Program-made: the position numbers and the translations under genes | Notes under the pieces: model-generated | Database searches by the model: none | Told to the model about the DNA's origin: nothing | What the model saw: the letters and a program-made list of their open reading frames with translations, nothing else | In this document: positions 26,472-37,877 of the stretch, piece by piece | Layout of the letters: every line of letters starts with the position of its first letter | Position numbering within the stretch: position 1 is the first letter of the stretch | Source: Parvibaculum sp039973015 | GTDB taxonomy: Bacteria; Pseudomonadota; Alphaproteobacteria; Parvibaculales; Parvibaculaceae | Length of the DNA: 64,000 nt | Reading direction: 5' to 3' | Assembly: GCF_039973015.1 (NCBI RefSeq) | Contig: NZ_JBDWLT010000012.1 | Coordinates: 124,001-188,000 of the forward strand

Positions 26472-27341
26472 ATGGACTTTGCCCGAATGAGTGAGGCCAG
26501 GCTGCCCATCCACCGTCATCCCGCCGTTTCCTTCCGCGCCGTACTGGCGGGCTTTTTCGCCCTCGCCATTGCCGGGCTTGCGGGTTGTTCGTCGGGGGAC
26601 GACGAGCTGCCCTATGAAGAGCGGCCCGTCGAACAGATCTATAACAAGGCGATGGACCATATGGCGGCGCGGGAATACATCCCCGCGACCAAGGAGTTCG
26701 ACGAGGTTGAGCGCCAGCACCCCTATTCGGAGTGGGCGCGCCGGGCGATGCTCATGGGCGCCTATGCGAACTACAAGGTCAATCAGTACGACGGGGCGAT
26801 CCTCGGCGCGCAGCGCTTCATCTCGCTCCATCCGAGCAACAAGGATGTGCCTTACGCCTACTATCTGATCGGGCTCAGCTACTACGAACAGATTTCCGAC
26901 GTCGGCCGCGACCAGAAGATGACGGAGAATGCGCTCAACTCCTTTTATGAGCTGACGCGGCGTTTCCCCACCAGCGAATATGCGCGCGATGCGCAGCTCA
27001 AGATCGATCTCACGCTCGACCATCTGGCGGGCAAGGAGATGGAGATTGGCCGCTACTATCTGAACCGGCACGACTACATCGCCGCGATCAACCGTTTCCG
27101 CGTCGTGATCGAGAAGTACCAGACGACGACGCACACGCCCGAAGCGCTGGAGCGGCTGACAGAGGCCTATCTCTCGCTCGGCATCAAGACCGAAGCGCAG
27201 ACGGCGGCGGCCATCCTCGGATATAATTTCCCCGGCAGCGTCTGGTATGAAGACAGCTATGCGTTGCTGGCGGACCAGGGGCTGGAACCACAGGAAAACA
27301 AGGATTCCTGGATCAGCCGTACCTGGAACACCGTTTTCTGA
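26472..27341 (+). CDS. bamD: Outer membrane assembly lipoprotein BamD
   Basis: 289 aa from ATG 26472 (ATG 26487 is an alternative). A basic N terminus and hydrophobic segment (about 22-35) end in the lipobox LAGC, with the lipidated cysteine near residue 37. The rest is a TPR-rich domain: EQIYNKAMDHMAAREYIPAT, HPYSEWARRAMLMGAYANY and YYLIGLSYYEQI are family-typical. BamD is the essential outer-membrane lipoprotein of the BAM complex. It precedes recN by 30 bp; bamD-recN-ligA is a common alphaproteobacterial order. Confidence 0.94.
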   Translation: MDFARMSEARLPIHRHPAVSFRAVLAGFFALAIAGLAGCSSGDDELPYEERPVEQIYNKAMDHMAAREYIPATKEFDEVERQHPYSEWARRAMLMGAYANYKVNQYDGAILGAQRFISLHPSNKDVPYAYYLIGLSYYEQISDVGRDQKMTENALNSFYELTRRFPTSEYARDAQLKIDLTLDHLAGKEMEIGRYYLNRHDYIAAINRFRVVIEKYQTTTHTPEALERLTEAYLSLGIKTEAQTAAAILGYNFPGSVWYEDSYALLADQGLEPQENKDSWISRTWNTVF

Positions 27342-27371
27342 TCTGTCGGGCATTCAAAGAAGGCGTGTTTC

Positions 27372-29063
27372 ATGCTCGCCGCGCTGTCTATCCGCGACAT
27401 CGTCCTCATAGACCGGCTTGAGCTTTCGCTCGACAAGGGCCTTTGCACGCTGACGGGTGAAACCGGGGCAGGCAAATCGATCCTTCTCGACTCGCTGGGG
27501 CTTGCGATCGGCGCGCGCGCCGATGCCGGTCTTGTGCGTCAGGGGGCCGAGCAGGGCAGTGTCACCGCCGTCTTCGACCTGACGGACGGCCATCCCGCGC
27601 GCTCCCTTCTCGACGAGAATGGCATCGAGACGGAAGGCGACCTCATTCTCCGCCGTGTACAGACGAAAGACGGGCGCTCGCGCGCCTTCGTCAACGATCA
27701 GGCGGTGAGCGTCGGTCTGCTGCGCCAGCTTGGCGACATGCTGGTCGAGATTCACGGCCAGCATGATGAGCGCGGGTTGCTCGATGCGTCCGGCCATCGC
27801 GCCATTCTGGATGCCTTTGGCGGGCTTGAGCCGAAGGTCCAGCAGGTGAGGAAGCTTCATGCCGCGGCGGCCGCCGCGCGCGAGGCGCTGGCCGAACATG
27901 AGGCTGCGCTCGCGAAGGCGAAGGCCGAGCAGGATTATCTTACCCATGTCGTCGGAGAGCTCGACGAGCTTGCGCCCGAGCCTGGCGAGGAAACGGCGCT
28001 GGCCGAGGAACGTACGCTGATGATGCATTCGGAGAAGATCGCGGGCGATCTTTCCGAGGCCGAACAGGCGCTTTCCGGGGATGGCGGGCTCGATGCGCGG
28101 CTCAATCTTGCACTGCGGCGTCTTTCGCGCGTCGCCGAACAGGCGGGCGGGCGCCTCGATGCCGCGATCGCTGCGCTGGACCGTACGCTTGTCGAGGCGG
28201 CGGAAGCGCGCGATCAGGTGGCGCTGGCGCTCAGGGCAATGGAGTTCGATCCGGCGCGGCTCGAGCATGTGGAGACGCGGCTCTTCGCGCTGCGGGCTGC
28301 CGCACGCAAGCATAATGTGCAGGTCGACAGTCTTGCCGCGCTTGCCGATAAGCTGCGCGGGCAGCTTCAGGAAATCGAAGGTGGTGAAGCAAGGCTTGCG
28401 GTCTTGCGCAAGGCGGCGCACGAGGCCGGTGACGCTTACCTGACGGCGGCGAAGGCGCTTTCCGAGGCGCGCATCAAGGCGGCGGCGAAGCTCGACAAGC
28501 AGGTGATGAAGGAACTGGTGCCGCTGAAGCTCGACAAGGCGGGTTTCAAGACGCAGGTGGATGTACTCCCCGAGGACCAGAATGGCGGACCGGAAGGCAT
28601 CGACCGTGTGTCCTTCCTTGTGTCGACCAATCCCGGCGCGCCGCACGGACCCCTCATCAAGATCGCATCGGGCGGCGAGCTGTCGCGCTTCGTGCTGGCG
28701 CTGAAAGTCGCGCTTGCTTCGCGGGGGAGCGCGCCCACGCTCATCTTCGACGAAGTGGATGCAGGCGTCGGCGGCGCGGTGGCCGAGGCCGTCGGTCTTC
28801 GTCTCGCGGAACTTGCGGGCGAGGTGCAGGTTCTTGTGGTAACGCATTCGCCGCAGGTGGCCGCGCGCGCGCAGCATCATTTCCGGATATCGAAAAGCGT
28901 ATCCGGCGAAACGAAGGCGAAGAAGGATGCGCCGCTTGCGACGCGGGTCGAGACGCTCGACGCTGCCGCGCGGCGTGAGGAAATCGCGCGGATGCTGGCG
29001 GGCGCGACCGTGACGGACGAAGCGCGCGCCGCGGCGGACCGCCTTATCGGAGGACAGAGTTGA
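27372..29063 (+). CDS. recN: DNA repair protein RecN
   Basis: 563 aa, SMC-like ATPase for double-strand-break repair. Walker A is GETGAGKS (about 30-37), two long coiled-coil regions lie at about 150-380, the signature is ASGGELSRF (about 436) and Walker B is TLIFDEVDAGVGG (about 456). The C-terminal region after the ATPase head contains the THSPQVAARAQHHFRI switch. It overlaps ligA by ATGA, so repair and ligation are co-expressed. Confidence 0.95.
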   Translation: MLAALSIRDIVLIDRLELSLDKGLCTLTGETGAGKSILLDSLGLAIGARADAGLVRQGAEQGSVTAVFDLTDGHPARSLLDENGIETEGDLILRRVQTKDGRSRAFVNDQAVSVGLLRQLGDMLVEIHGQHDERGLLDASGHRAILDAFGGLEPKVQQVRKLHAAAAAAREALAEHEAALAKAKAEQDYLTHVVGELDELAPEPGEETALAEERTLMMHSEKIAGDLSEAEQALSGDGGLDARLNLALRRLSRVAEQAGGRLDAAIAALDRTLVEAAEARDQVALALRAMEFDPARLEHVETRLFALRAAARKHNVQVDSLAALADKLRGQLQEIEGGEARLAVLRKAAHEAGDAYLTAAKALSEARIKAAAKLDKQVMKELVPLKLDKAGFKTQVDVLPEDQNGGPEGIDRVSFLVSTNPGAPHGPLIKIASGGELSRFVLALKVALASRGSAPTLIFDEVDAGVGGAVAEAVGLRLAELAGEVQVLVVTHSPQVAARAQHHFRISKSVSGETKAKKDAPLATRVETLDAAARREEIARMLAGATVTDEARAAADRLIGGQS

Positions 29064-31225
29064 GTAAAGGTGGCGCGGGTAAGAGCACGAAGCGGAGCGA
29101 GGCGCGCGAGGGCGGCGAGGCGCTGGCGCGCAAGCCTGCCGATCATCTGACGATGGACGAGGCGGCGGAAGAGCTGGAACGTCTTGCCGAAGAAATCGCG
29201 AAGCACGACAAGCTCTATTACCAGAAGGATGCGCCGCGTATTGCCGATGCGGATTACGATGCGCTGCGCAAGCGCAACGACGCCATCGAGGCGCGCTACC
29301 CTGAGCTTGTGCGCGAAGACAGCCCGAGCCGGCGCGTCGGGGCGGAACCGGCGGCCGGTTTCGGCAAGGTCGTGCATAGCGTGCCGATGCTCTCGCTCGG
29401 CAATGCCTTTGACGATGAGGATGTGACCGATTTCTGGAACCGCATCGTCAAGTTCCTGAACCTCAAGCCGGAGGACGAACTCGCCGTCACCGCCGAGCCG
29501 AAGATCGACGGGCTGTCGGCGTCGCTTCGCTACGAAAAGGGCAAGTTCGTGCAGGGCGCGACGCGCGGGGACGGGCGCGAGGGCGAGAACATCACGGAAA
29601 ATATCCGCACCATTGCGGGCATTCCGCAGACGCTGAAGGGTGATGATATCCCGGATATCGTGGAGGTGCGCGGCGAGGTCTATATGGCCCATACAGACTT
29701 CACGAAATTGAACGAGCGCCAGCGCGAAGCCGGAAAGCCGGTCTTCGCCAATCCGCGCAATGCCGCTGCCGGTTCGCTCCGCCAGCTCGACCCCAAGGTG
29801 ACCGCCTCACGGCCGCTGCGCTTCTTTGCCTATACATGGGGCGAAATGCCGGACATGCCGTCCGACACGCAAAGCGGCATGATGGAGGTCTTTGCGAGTT
29901 GGGGGTTCACGATCAATCCGCTCTTCCAGCGGTCCACGAGCGTGGAAGAGCTGCTCGCCTTCTATCACGACATCGAAGAGCGCCGCGCGACCCTCGACTA
30001 TGACATTGACGGCGTTGTCTACAAGGTGGACCGGCTCGACTGGCAGGGCCGTCTCGGCTTCGTTTCTCGTTCGCCCCGCTGGGCCATCGCGCACAAGTTT
30101 CCCGCCGAGCAGGCGACGACGGTGCTGGAAAAGATCGAGATCCAGGTTGGCCGCACCGGCGCCATGACGCCGGTCGCTCGGCTCACGCCCGTCACGGTCG
30201 GCGGCGTCGTCGTTTCCAATGCCACGCTTCACAATGCCGATGAGATCGAGCGGCTTGGTGTGCGCCCCGGCGACACGGTGGTCGTGCAGCGCGCGGGCGA
30301 CGTGATCCCGCAGATCGTGCGTGTGGTGGAAGATCGCCCACGCGGGAAAGAGCCGTTCAAGTTCCCGGACAAGTGCCCCGAATGCGGCAGCCATGCGGTT
30401 CGCGAGATCAACCCAAAGACGGGCAAGCTCGATGCTGTCATGCGTTGCACCGGCGGTCTCGTTTGCCCGGCGCAGGCGGTGGAGCGGCTCCGCCATTTCG
30501 TGTCGCGCAATGCCTTCGACATAGAAGGGCTTGGCGAGAAGCAGATTTCCGCCTTCTACGAAGACAAGCTCATCGTGAAGCCGGACGATATCTTCACGCT
30601 GGAAGAGCGCGACAAGACCTCGCTCAAGAAACTGAAGGATCGCGAGGGCTGGGGTGCAACCTCGGCGAAGAAACTCTTCGAGGCTATCGATCAGCGCCGC
30701 GAGGTGGAGCTTGACCGTTTCATCTTCGCGCTCGGTATCCGCCATGTTGGCGAGACGAATGCGCGCCTCCTCGCACGAAGCTACGGGACGCTGGAAAATT
30801 TCGAAACGCAGATGCGCGCTGCCGCCGATCCCGAAAATGTGGCGCACGCCGACCTCCTCTCCATTGACGGGGTGGGGGAGGTGCTGGCCGAAGCTCTTGC
30901 CGATTTCTTCGCCGAAAAACACAATCGGGAAGTCCTGGACGGTCTGAAGAAAGCTGGCGTGAAGGCCATACCGCTTGAGGCGCAGGAAACGGATTCGCCG
31001 GTCGCCGGCAAGACCGTCGTCTTCACCGGCTCGCTCGAACGGATGACGCGCTCAGAGGCGAAGGCGCGCGCCGAGCAGATGGGTGCGAAGGTGGCCGGGT
31101 CCGTCTCCGCCAAGACCGATCTCGTCGTGGCCGGTCCCGGCGCGGGCTCCAAGATCGCGAAGGCCCGCGAGCTCGGCATCGAAGTTATCGACGAGGATGC
31201 CTGGATGGAAATGGCTGCAAATTGA
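29060..31225 (+). CDS. ligA: NAD-dependent DNA ligase
   Basis: 721 aa. The adenylation domain has the catalytic lysine in KIDG (K148), then comes an OB fold and a four-cysteine zinc finger (CPEC at about 440, CTGGLVCP at about 460), tandem HhH motifs, and a C-terminal BRCT domain (about 645-720) starting PVAGKTVVFTGSLERMTRSE. The start is a TTG overlapping the recN stop (TTGAGT). The first 30 residues are a charged extension before the conserved fold. Seals nicks in replication and repair. Confidence 0.97.
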   Translation: MSKGGAGKSTKRSEAREGGEALARKPADHLTMDEAAEELERLAEEIAKHDKLYYQKDAPRIADADYDALRKRNDAIEARYPELVREDSPSRRVGAEPAAGFGKVVHSVPMLSLGNAFDDEDVTDFWNRIVKFLNLKPEDELAVTAEPKIDGLSASLRYEKGKFVQGATRGDGREGENITENIRTIAGIPQTLKGDDIPDIVEVRGEVYMAHTDFTKLNERQREAGKPVFANPRNAAAGSLRQLDPKVTASRPLRFFAYTWGEMPDMPSDTQSGMMEVFASWGFTINPLFQRSTSVEELLAFYHDIEERRATLDYDIDGVVYKVDRLDWQGRLGFVSRSPRWAIAHKFPAEQATTVLEKIEIQVGRTGAMTPVARLTPVTVGGVVVSNATLHNADEIERLGVRPGDTVVVQRAGDVIPQIVRVVEDRPRGKEPFKFPDKCPECGSHAVREINPKTGKLDAVMRCTGGLVCPAQAVERLRHFVSRNAFDIEGLGEKQISAFYEDKLIVKPDDIFTLEERDKTSLKKLKDREGWGATSAKKLFEAIDQRREVELDRFIFALGIRHVGETNARLLARSYGTLENFETQMRAAADPENVAHADLLSIDGVGEVLAEALADFFAEKHNREVLDGLKKAGVKAIPLEAQETDSPVAGKTVVFTGSLERMTRSEAKARAEQMGAKVAGSVSAKTDLVVAGPGAGSKIAKARELGIEVIDEDAWMEMAAN

Positions 31226-31316
31226 GCTCTTTTCCGCTTAGACGATATTAACCATCGTCCGGTGAAACTGGCGTCTCGTGGCGAACGGGCTGCCAATGGC
31301 CCGCCGGGTGGAGACG

Positions 31317-32522
31317 ATGGAAGCCTTCTCGTTATTTCAGGACATGTTTGTCCTCGACCAGCTTGTCTATGCGGCCGGGGCTGCGGTCGCGCGCGGGCAG
31401 CCGCTCGCGCCTGCGGGTCTCACCGTGTCGTCCTTTTCCGGCGATTCCATCGACGGGCTGGTGCCCGAGTGGCGCGCGCTCGAATTGCGTACGCCGCATG
31501 CTGCCACGGCCTTCCAGTCCTGTGATCTCCTGCTGCATTGGGCGCGGCATTTCACGAACAAGCGCAACGAGCTTCGGGTTGTTGCCGTGCGGGAAAGGGG
31601 CGAGCTGGTTCTCGTCTGGCCGCTCGCCGTGGAGAAGACGCCCTTTGGCCGCGTCGCCTGCTGGGCGGGCGATCCTGTCGGGCAATATGGCGATGTGGTC
31701 GCCGCCGAAGGCGGTGCTCGCGACGCCTGGATCGAGACGGCTTTCGCGGAGACCGGAAACTGGGGCGATGTCGACTTTCTATGCCTGCGCGGTGTACGGG
31801 CGGATGGCGCCATTGCGGGCTGGGCGGCGAACAAGGGCAGGCCGCTGGGCGCGTCCGCGGAGGCGCCAGTGTGCGATACCAGCTCCTTCGCCGACGCGAA
31901 GAGCTTTGCGGATGCCCGCTGGCCGGCGTTGAAGCACAACAAGAGGCGTTGGAAGAAGCTCGCGACGCTGGGCGACATTCATTTCGAGGTGCTGGGGCCC
32001 GGCGACCGCGCGGCGGAGCTTGTCGCGCGCGGTTTCGCCTTCAAGCGCGAGTGGCTGGCCACACGCGGGCTTTATGGGCGCGCGCTGATCGACCGGCGGA
32101 CGGAAGACTGCCTTGCCGCGCTCGCACGCGATACGTCGGCAAGTTCCGGCATGACCGTCTCTCATCTCTCTGTTGGCGGCGAAACGGCGGCGGTTGAAAT
32201 CGGCTTCAGGCGGTGCGGGCGGCACTATGCCTATATGGGCACTTTCTCGTCCGCCTTCGCGAAGCAGGGGCCGGGCAACCTCGCGACGGAACTCACCATT
32301 CGCGATTGCATCGAGCAGGGGCTTTGCGAATACGATCCGCTGCCGCCCGCGGACGACTACAAGCTCGCCTGGAGCAATGCGCGCGTTCCCGTGCATGATT
32401 ATGGCGTGGTGCTGACATGGAGCGGCTATGCCGCGCTCGCATCCGTGGCCTTCATCCGCCCCGCGGCGAAGAGCCTCTATGAGAAGCTGCCGCTGACCGT
32501 CAGGCGCCGTCTTCGGAAATAA
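31317..32522 (+). CDS. CelD/BcsL-like GNAT-fold acetyltransferase
   Basis: 401 aa from ATG 31317, preceded by GGTGGAG; GTG 31278 and ATG 31296 are possible earlier starts. The sequence WRALELRTPHAATAFQSCDLLLHWARHF and the later block KHNKRRWKKLATLGDIHFEV are typical of Acetyltransf_6 (GNAT) proteins related to CelD/BcsL, sometimes linked to exopolysaccharide or envelope modification. It contains SVGGETAAVEIGFRRCGRHY, the usual GNAT core strand region. Substrate unknown. It lies downstream of ligA and converges on the aminopeptidase gene, 12 bp apart. Confidence 0.75.
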   Translation: MEAFSLFQDMFVLDQLVYAAGAAVARGQPLAPAGLTVSSFSGDSIDGLVPEWRALELRTPHAATAFQSCDLLLHWARHFTNKRNELRVVAVRERGELVLVWPLAVEKTPFGRVACWAGDPVGQYGDVVAAEGGARDAWIETAFAETGNWGDVDFLCLRGVRADGAIAGWAANKGRPLGASAEAPVCDTSSFADAKSFADARWPALKHNKRRWKKLATLGDIHFEVLGPGDRAAELVARGFAFKREWLATRGLYGRALIDRRTEDCLAALARDTSASSGMTVSHLSVGGETAAVEIGFRRCGRHYAYMGTFSSAFAKQGPGNLATELTIRDCIEQGLCEYDPLPPADDYKLAWSNARVPVHDYGVVLTWSGYAALASVAFIRPAAKSLYEKLPLTVRRRLRK

Positions 32523-32534
32523 TGACGGTGATCC

Positions 32535-34349
32535 TCAGATCGCCCTTGTCGATTCCTCAAGCCACGCCTTCGTCTCCGCGTCGAGCCCCGGCGAAAGCGC
32601 CGCGCGCACGCGGGCGTGATAGGCGTTGAGCCAGTCCACTTCCTCTTCAGTCAGCAGGCTTTTCTCGACCAGTGCAAGGTCGATGGGCGCGAGCGTCAGC
32701 GTCTCGAAGCCCATCATCATGCGTTCGCCGCCCTCGACCGGGGCGGGCGGCGTCACCACGACGAGGTTCTCGATGCGGATGCCATAGCCGCCGGGCTTGT
32801 AGTAACCGGGTTCGTTGGAAACGATCATGCCCGCCTTCAGTGGCTGATGCCCCATCCTGGAAATGCGCTGCGGCCCCTCATGCACCGAGAGGTAGGAGCC
32901 GACGCCGTGGCCCGTGCCGTGGTCGTAGTCGAGGCCGGATTTCCAGAGCGCCATGCGCGCAAAGGCGTCGAGCTGCGCGCCGGAGGTGCCCTCGGGGAAG
33001 CGCGCGGTCGCGATGCCGATATGGCCTTTGAGTACGCGGGTGAAGCGGTCGCGCTCTTCCGCGCCGGGCGTGCCGATGGCGACGGTGCGCGTCACATCGG
33101 TCGTGCCGTCCATATATTGCGCGCCGGAATCGACCAGAAAAAGCTCACCCGGTTTCAGCGGCATGTTGGTCGCGTTCGTCACGCGGTAATGCACGATGGC
33201 GCCGTTCGCGCCCGCGCCCGATATTGTGTCGAAGCTCACATCTTTCAGTTCGCCCGTTTCCGCGCGGAAGGTTTCGAGGCGTTTCGCCGCGTCGATTTCC
33301 GTCACGCCGCCTTTTGGCGCTTCGGTTCCGATCCATTTGAGGAACTTCGTCAGTGCCTGCCCGTCGCGTAAGTGTGCCGCGCGGGTACCCGCCACCTCCG
33401 CTTCGTTCTTGATCGCCTTGGGGAGTTCGCAGGGGTCCGTGCCCCGCTTCACCTCCGCCCCCGCCGCCGAAAGCCGTGCCTCGATCCATGAGGCGCAGGT
33501 CGCGGGATCGACCAGCACGGTCTTTCCGGCCTGACCGAGTTCGTCGAGCGCCGTGCCCAGTTCGCCGCGCGGGCGCAGCGTCACCACATTGCCGAGATGC
33601 GCGCGCACTTCGTCGTCGAGTTTCCGCTCGTCGATGAAGAGTTCGGCGTGGCCGTCCTCATGCAGCAGCGCAAAGGACAAGGGCAGCGGCGTGTGTGGCA
33701 CGTCGGACCCACGAATGTTGAAAAGCCACGCAATCGAGTCCGGCATGGTCAGCACGGCGGTATCCGCATCGCCGGACATGAGGTCGCTCGCGATGCGACG
33801 GATTTTATCGGCCGCCGGTTCGCCCGCATATTCGATAGGGTGGGGGCGGATCTTCGCCACCGGCGGTTCCGGCTGGTCGTCCCACACAGCGTCGAGCGGG
33901 TTCGTGTCGACCGGCACCAGCGTGCCGCCCGCCGCTTCCGCCGCCTTGCGCAGCCGCGCCACCGCGTCGATCGTGTGCAGCCAGGGGTCGTAGGCGAGTT
34001 TCGCGCCTTTCGGCAGGTTCTCCTCGATCCAGCGCGCGGGCGGCTCGTCCATCAGGTGCTTCGCCTCGAAAGTGTCGAGGTCGACCTGTCCGCGCACCTG
34101 CAGCGTGTAGCGCCCGTCGACGAAGATCGCCGCCTTGTCCTTCATGACCACCGCCATGCCCGCCGAGCCGTTGAAGCCCGTCAGCCAGCGCAGGCGTTCG
34201 GCATGAGGCGGCACATATTCGCCCTGATGCTCGTCCGAGCGGGGGATGAGGAATCCATCGAGGTTCCGGCGGCCAAGTTCCTCGCGGAGCTTCGCGGCAC
34301 GGGCTTTTCCGAGCGCCGGGTTGGCGCTGTCTTCATAGGTCTGAAACAT
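32535..34349 (-). CDS. pepP: Xaa-Pro aminopeptidase (M24B)
   Basis: 604 aa, the three-domain cytosolic aminopeptidase P type: two creatinase-like N-terminal domains (about 1-305) and an M24 catalytic domain (about 310-545). The metal ligands sit in LVDSGAQYMDGTTDVTRT (two Asp), HGTGHGVGSYLSVHEGP (His) and SNEPGYY (Glu), plus the late RIENL. It removes N-terminal residues before proline. Followed on the same strand, upstream, by prmA with a 44-bp gap. The length matches eukaryote-like APP1 types rather than the 440-aa E. coli PepP. Confidence 0.92.
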   Translation of the reverse strand: MFQTYEDSANPALGKARAAKLREELGRRNLDGFLIPRSDEHQGEYVPPHAERLRWLTGFNGSAGMAVVMKDKAAIFVDGRYTLQVRGQVDLDTFEAKHLMDEPPARWIEENLPKGAKLAYDPWLHTIDAVARLRKAAEAAGGTLVPVDTNPLDAVWDDQPEPPVAKIRPHPIEYAGEPAADKIRRIASDLMSGDADTAVLTMPDSIAWLFNIRGSDVPHTPLPLSFALLHEDGHAELFIDERKLDDEVRAHLGNVVTLRPRGELGTALDELGQAGKTVLVDPATCASWIEARLSAAGAEVKRGTDPCELPKAIKNEAEVAGTRAAHLRDGQALTKFLKWIGTEAPKGGVTEIDAAKRLETFRAETGELKDVSFDTISGAGANGAIVHYRVTNATNMPLKPGELFLVDSGAQYMDGTTDVTRTVAIGTPGAEERDRFTRVLKGHIGIATARFPEGTSGAQLDAFARMALWKSGLDYDHGTGHGVGSYLSVHEGPQRISRMGHQPLKAGMIVSNEPGYYKPGGYGIRIENLVVVTPPAPVEGGERMMMGFETLTLAPIDLALVEKSLLTEEEVDWLNAYHARVRAALSPGLDAETKAWLEESTRAI

Positions 34350-34393
34350 GGTCTGAATGTAGGCGCCCGCGCGGGAGGCGGCAATGGGGCGCT

Positions 34394-35326
34394 TCAGCCT
34401 TCCATCCTGAGCGTCACCCAGTCGCCCTTCGGCTTGCGCGACACGAGCTTCAGCCCCTGCATGCGCATGGCGCTCGTCACCATCGGCTCCTGCGTCCGCA
34501 GCGTGCCCGACAGGATCAGCGTGCCGCCGGGGCGCAGATGCGCGCGGAAGGCGGGCGCGAGCGAGACGAGCGGGCGCGCCAGAATATTCGCGAGGATGAG
34601 GTCATAGGGCGCGCGGGCGCGAAGGCCCGGATTGCCGAAGCCCCTGGCGGGGAGCGCGGTGACGAAGGGACCGACGCCGTTCGCTTTCGCATTGGCCCTG
34701 GTTACCGTCACGGCGACGGGGTCGATGTCGGAAGCGAGCACGTTCACCCGCGTGAGCCTGGCGACCGCGATGGCGAGGACGCCCGTGCCCGTGCCGATAT
34801 CGAGCACGTTCAAGGGCACGCCAGCGCCCACAAGTTCGGAAATATATTCGAGGCAGCCCGCCGTCGTCTCGTGGTGGCCGGTGCCGAAGGCCTGTCCTGC
34901 ATCGACGAGAAGGGGGATCGCGCCAGCGGGCACCTTGTCCGCATCATGGCTACCATAAACGAAGAAGCGCCCGGCCCGCACGGGCTCAAGCCCTTCCAGC
35001 GAGCGTGTCACCCAGTCCTCGTCGGGCATCGGTTCGATGCGGAAGCCTTCGGCCTTCGCACCGCTTTCCTTCTCCGCGCGCGCCACGATCTCGCGCAGCG
35101 CGCCTTCCTCCGGCTCCTCGGCATAAAGCGCCTCGATACGCCACGCTCCATGCGCCTCGACCTCGTTCCATTCGGAGGCCGTCTTCACGAGCGGCGACGA
35201 GCCGGGCTCGGCTTCCGTCATCGAGACGGCAAGCACATCGGGCCAGATCGCCGCTTCCAGCGTATCGGAGAATGTCTCCGTCGCTTCATAGGGCACGATG
35301 AAGGAAAGTTTCCAGAGAGCAGTCAT
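34394..35326 (-). CDS. prmA: Ribosomal protein L11 methyltransferase
   Basis: 310 aa. The SAM-binding core starts NVLDIGTGTGVLAIAVARLT (about 168-187), preceded by the substrate-domain signature DAGQAFGTGHHETTAGCLE. PrmA trimethylates L11. It lies 10 bp downstream of the helicase gene on the same strand. Confidence 0.93.
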   Translation of the reverse strand: MTALWKLSFIVPYEATETFSDTLEAAIWPDVLAVSMTEAEPGSSPLVKTASEWNEVEAHGAWRIEALYAEEPEEGALREIVARAEKESGAKAEGFRIEPMPDEDWVTRSLEGLEPVRAGRFFVYGSHDADKVPAGAIPLLVDAGQAFGTGHHETTAGCLEYISELVGAGVPLNVLDIGTGTGVLAIAVARLTRVNVLASDIDPVAVTVTRANAKANGVGPFVTALPARGFGNPGLRARAPYDLILANILARPLVSLAPAFRAHLRPGGTLILSGTLRTQEPMVTSAMRMQGLKLVSRKPKGDWVTLRMEG

Positions 35327-35336
35327 GCGGTTCTTC

Positions 35337-37694
<2,358 letters not shown>

Positions 37695-37877
37695 GACTAG
37701 TCCGGCTTGAGAAAGGGGCGGGGGGTCAGGGACGAATCCCCGCCGCGCAATCATAACACGGGGCATAAGATGGGGAGGCCGGAGCCTGCTTCCCATGCTG
37801 CTTGAGCACCGCTTGGGCGCATGCTAAGGGTTCTAATTCCTAAGTCCTTGTAATTCCAGAAAAAAGAGGGGCAAGCC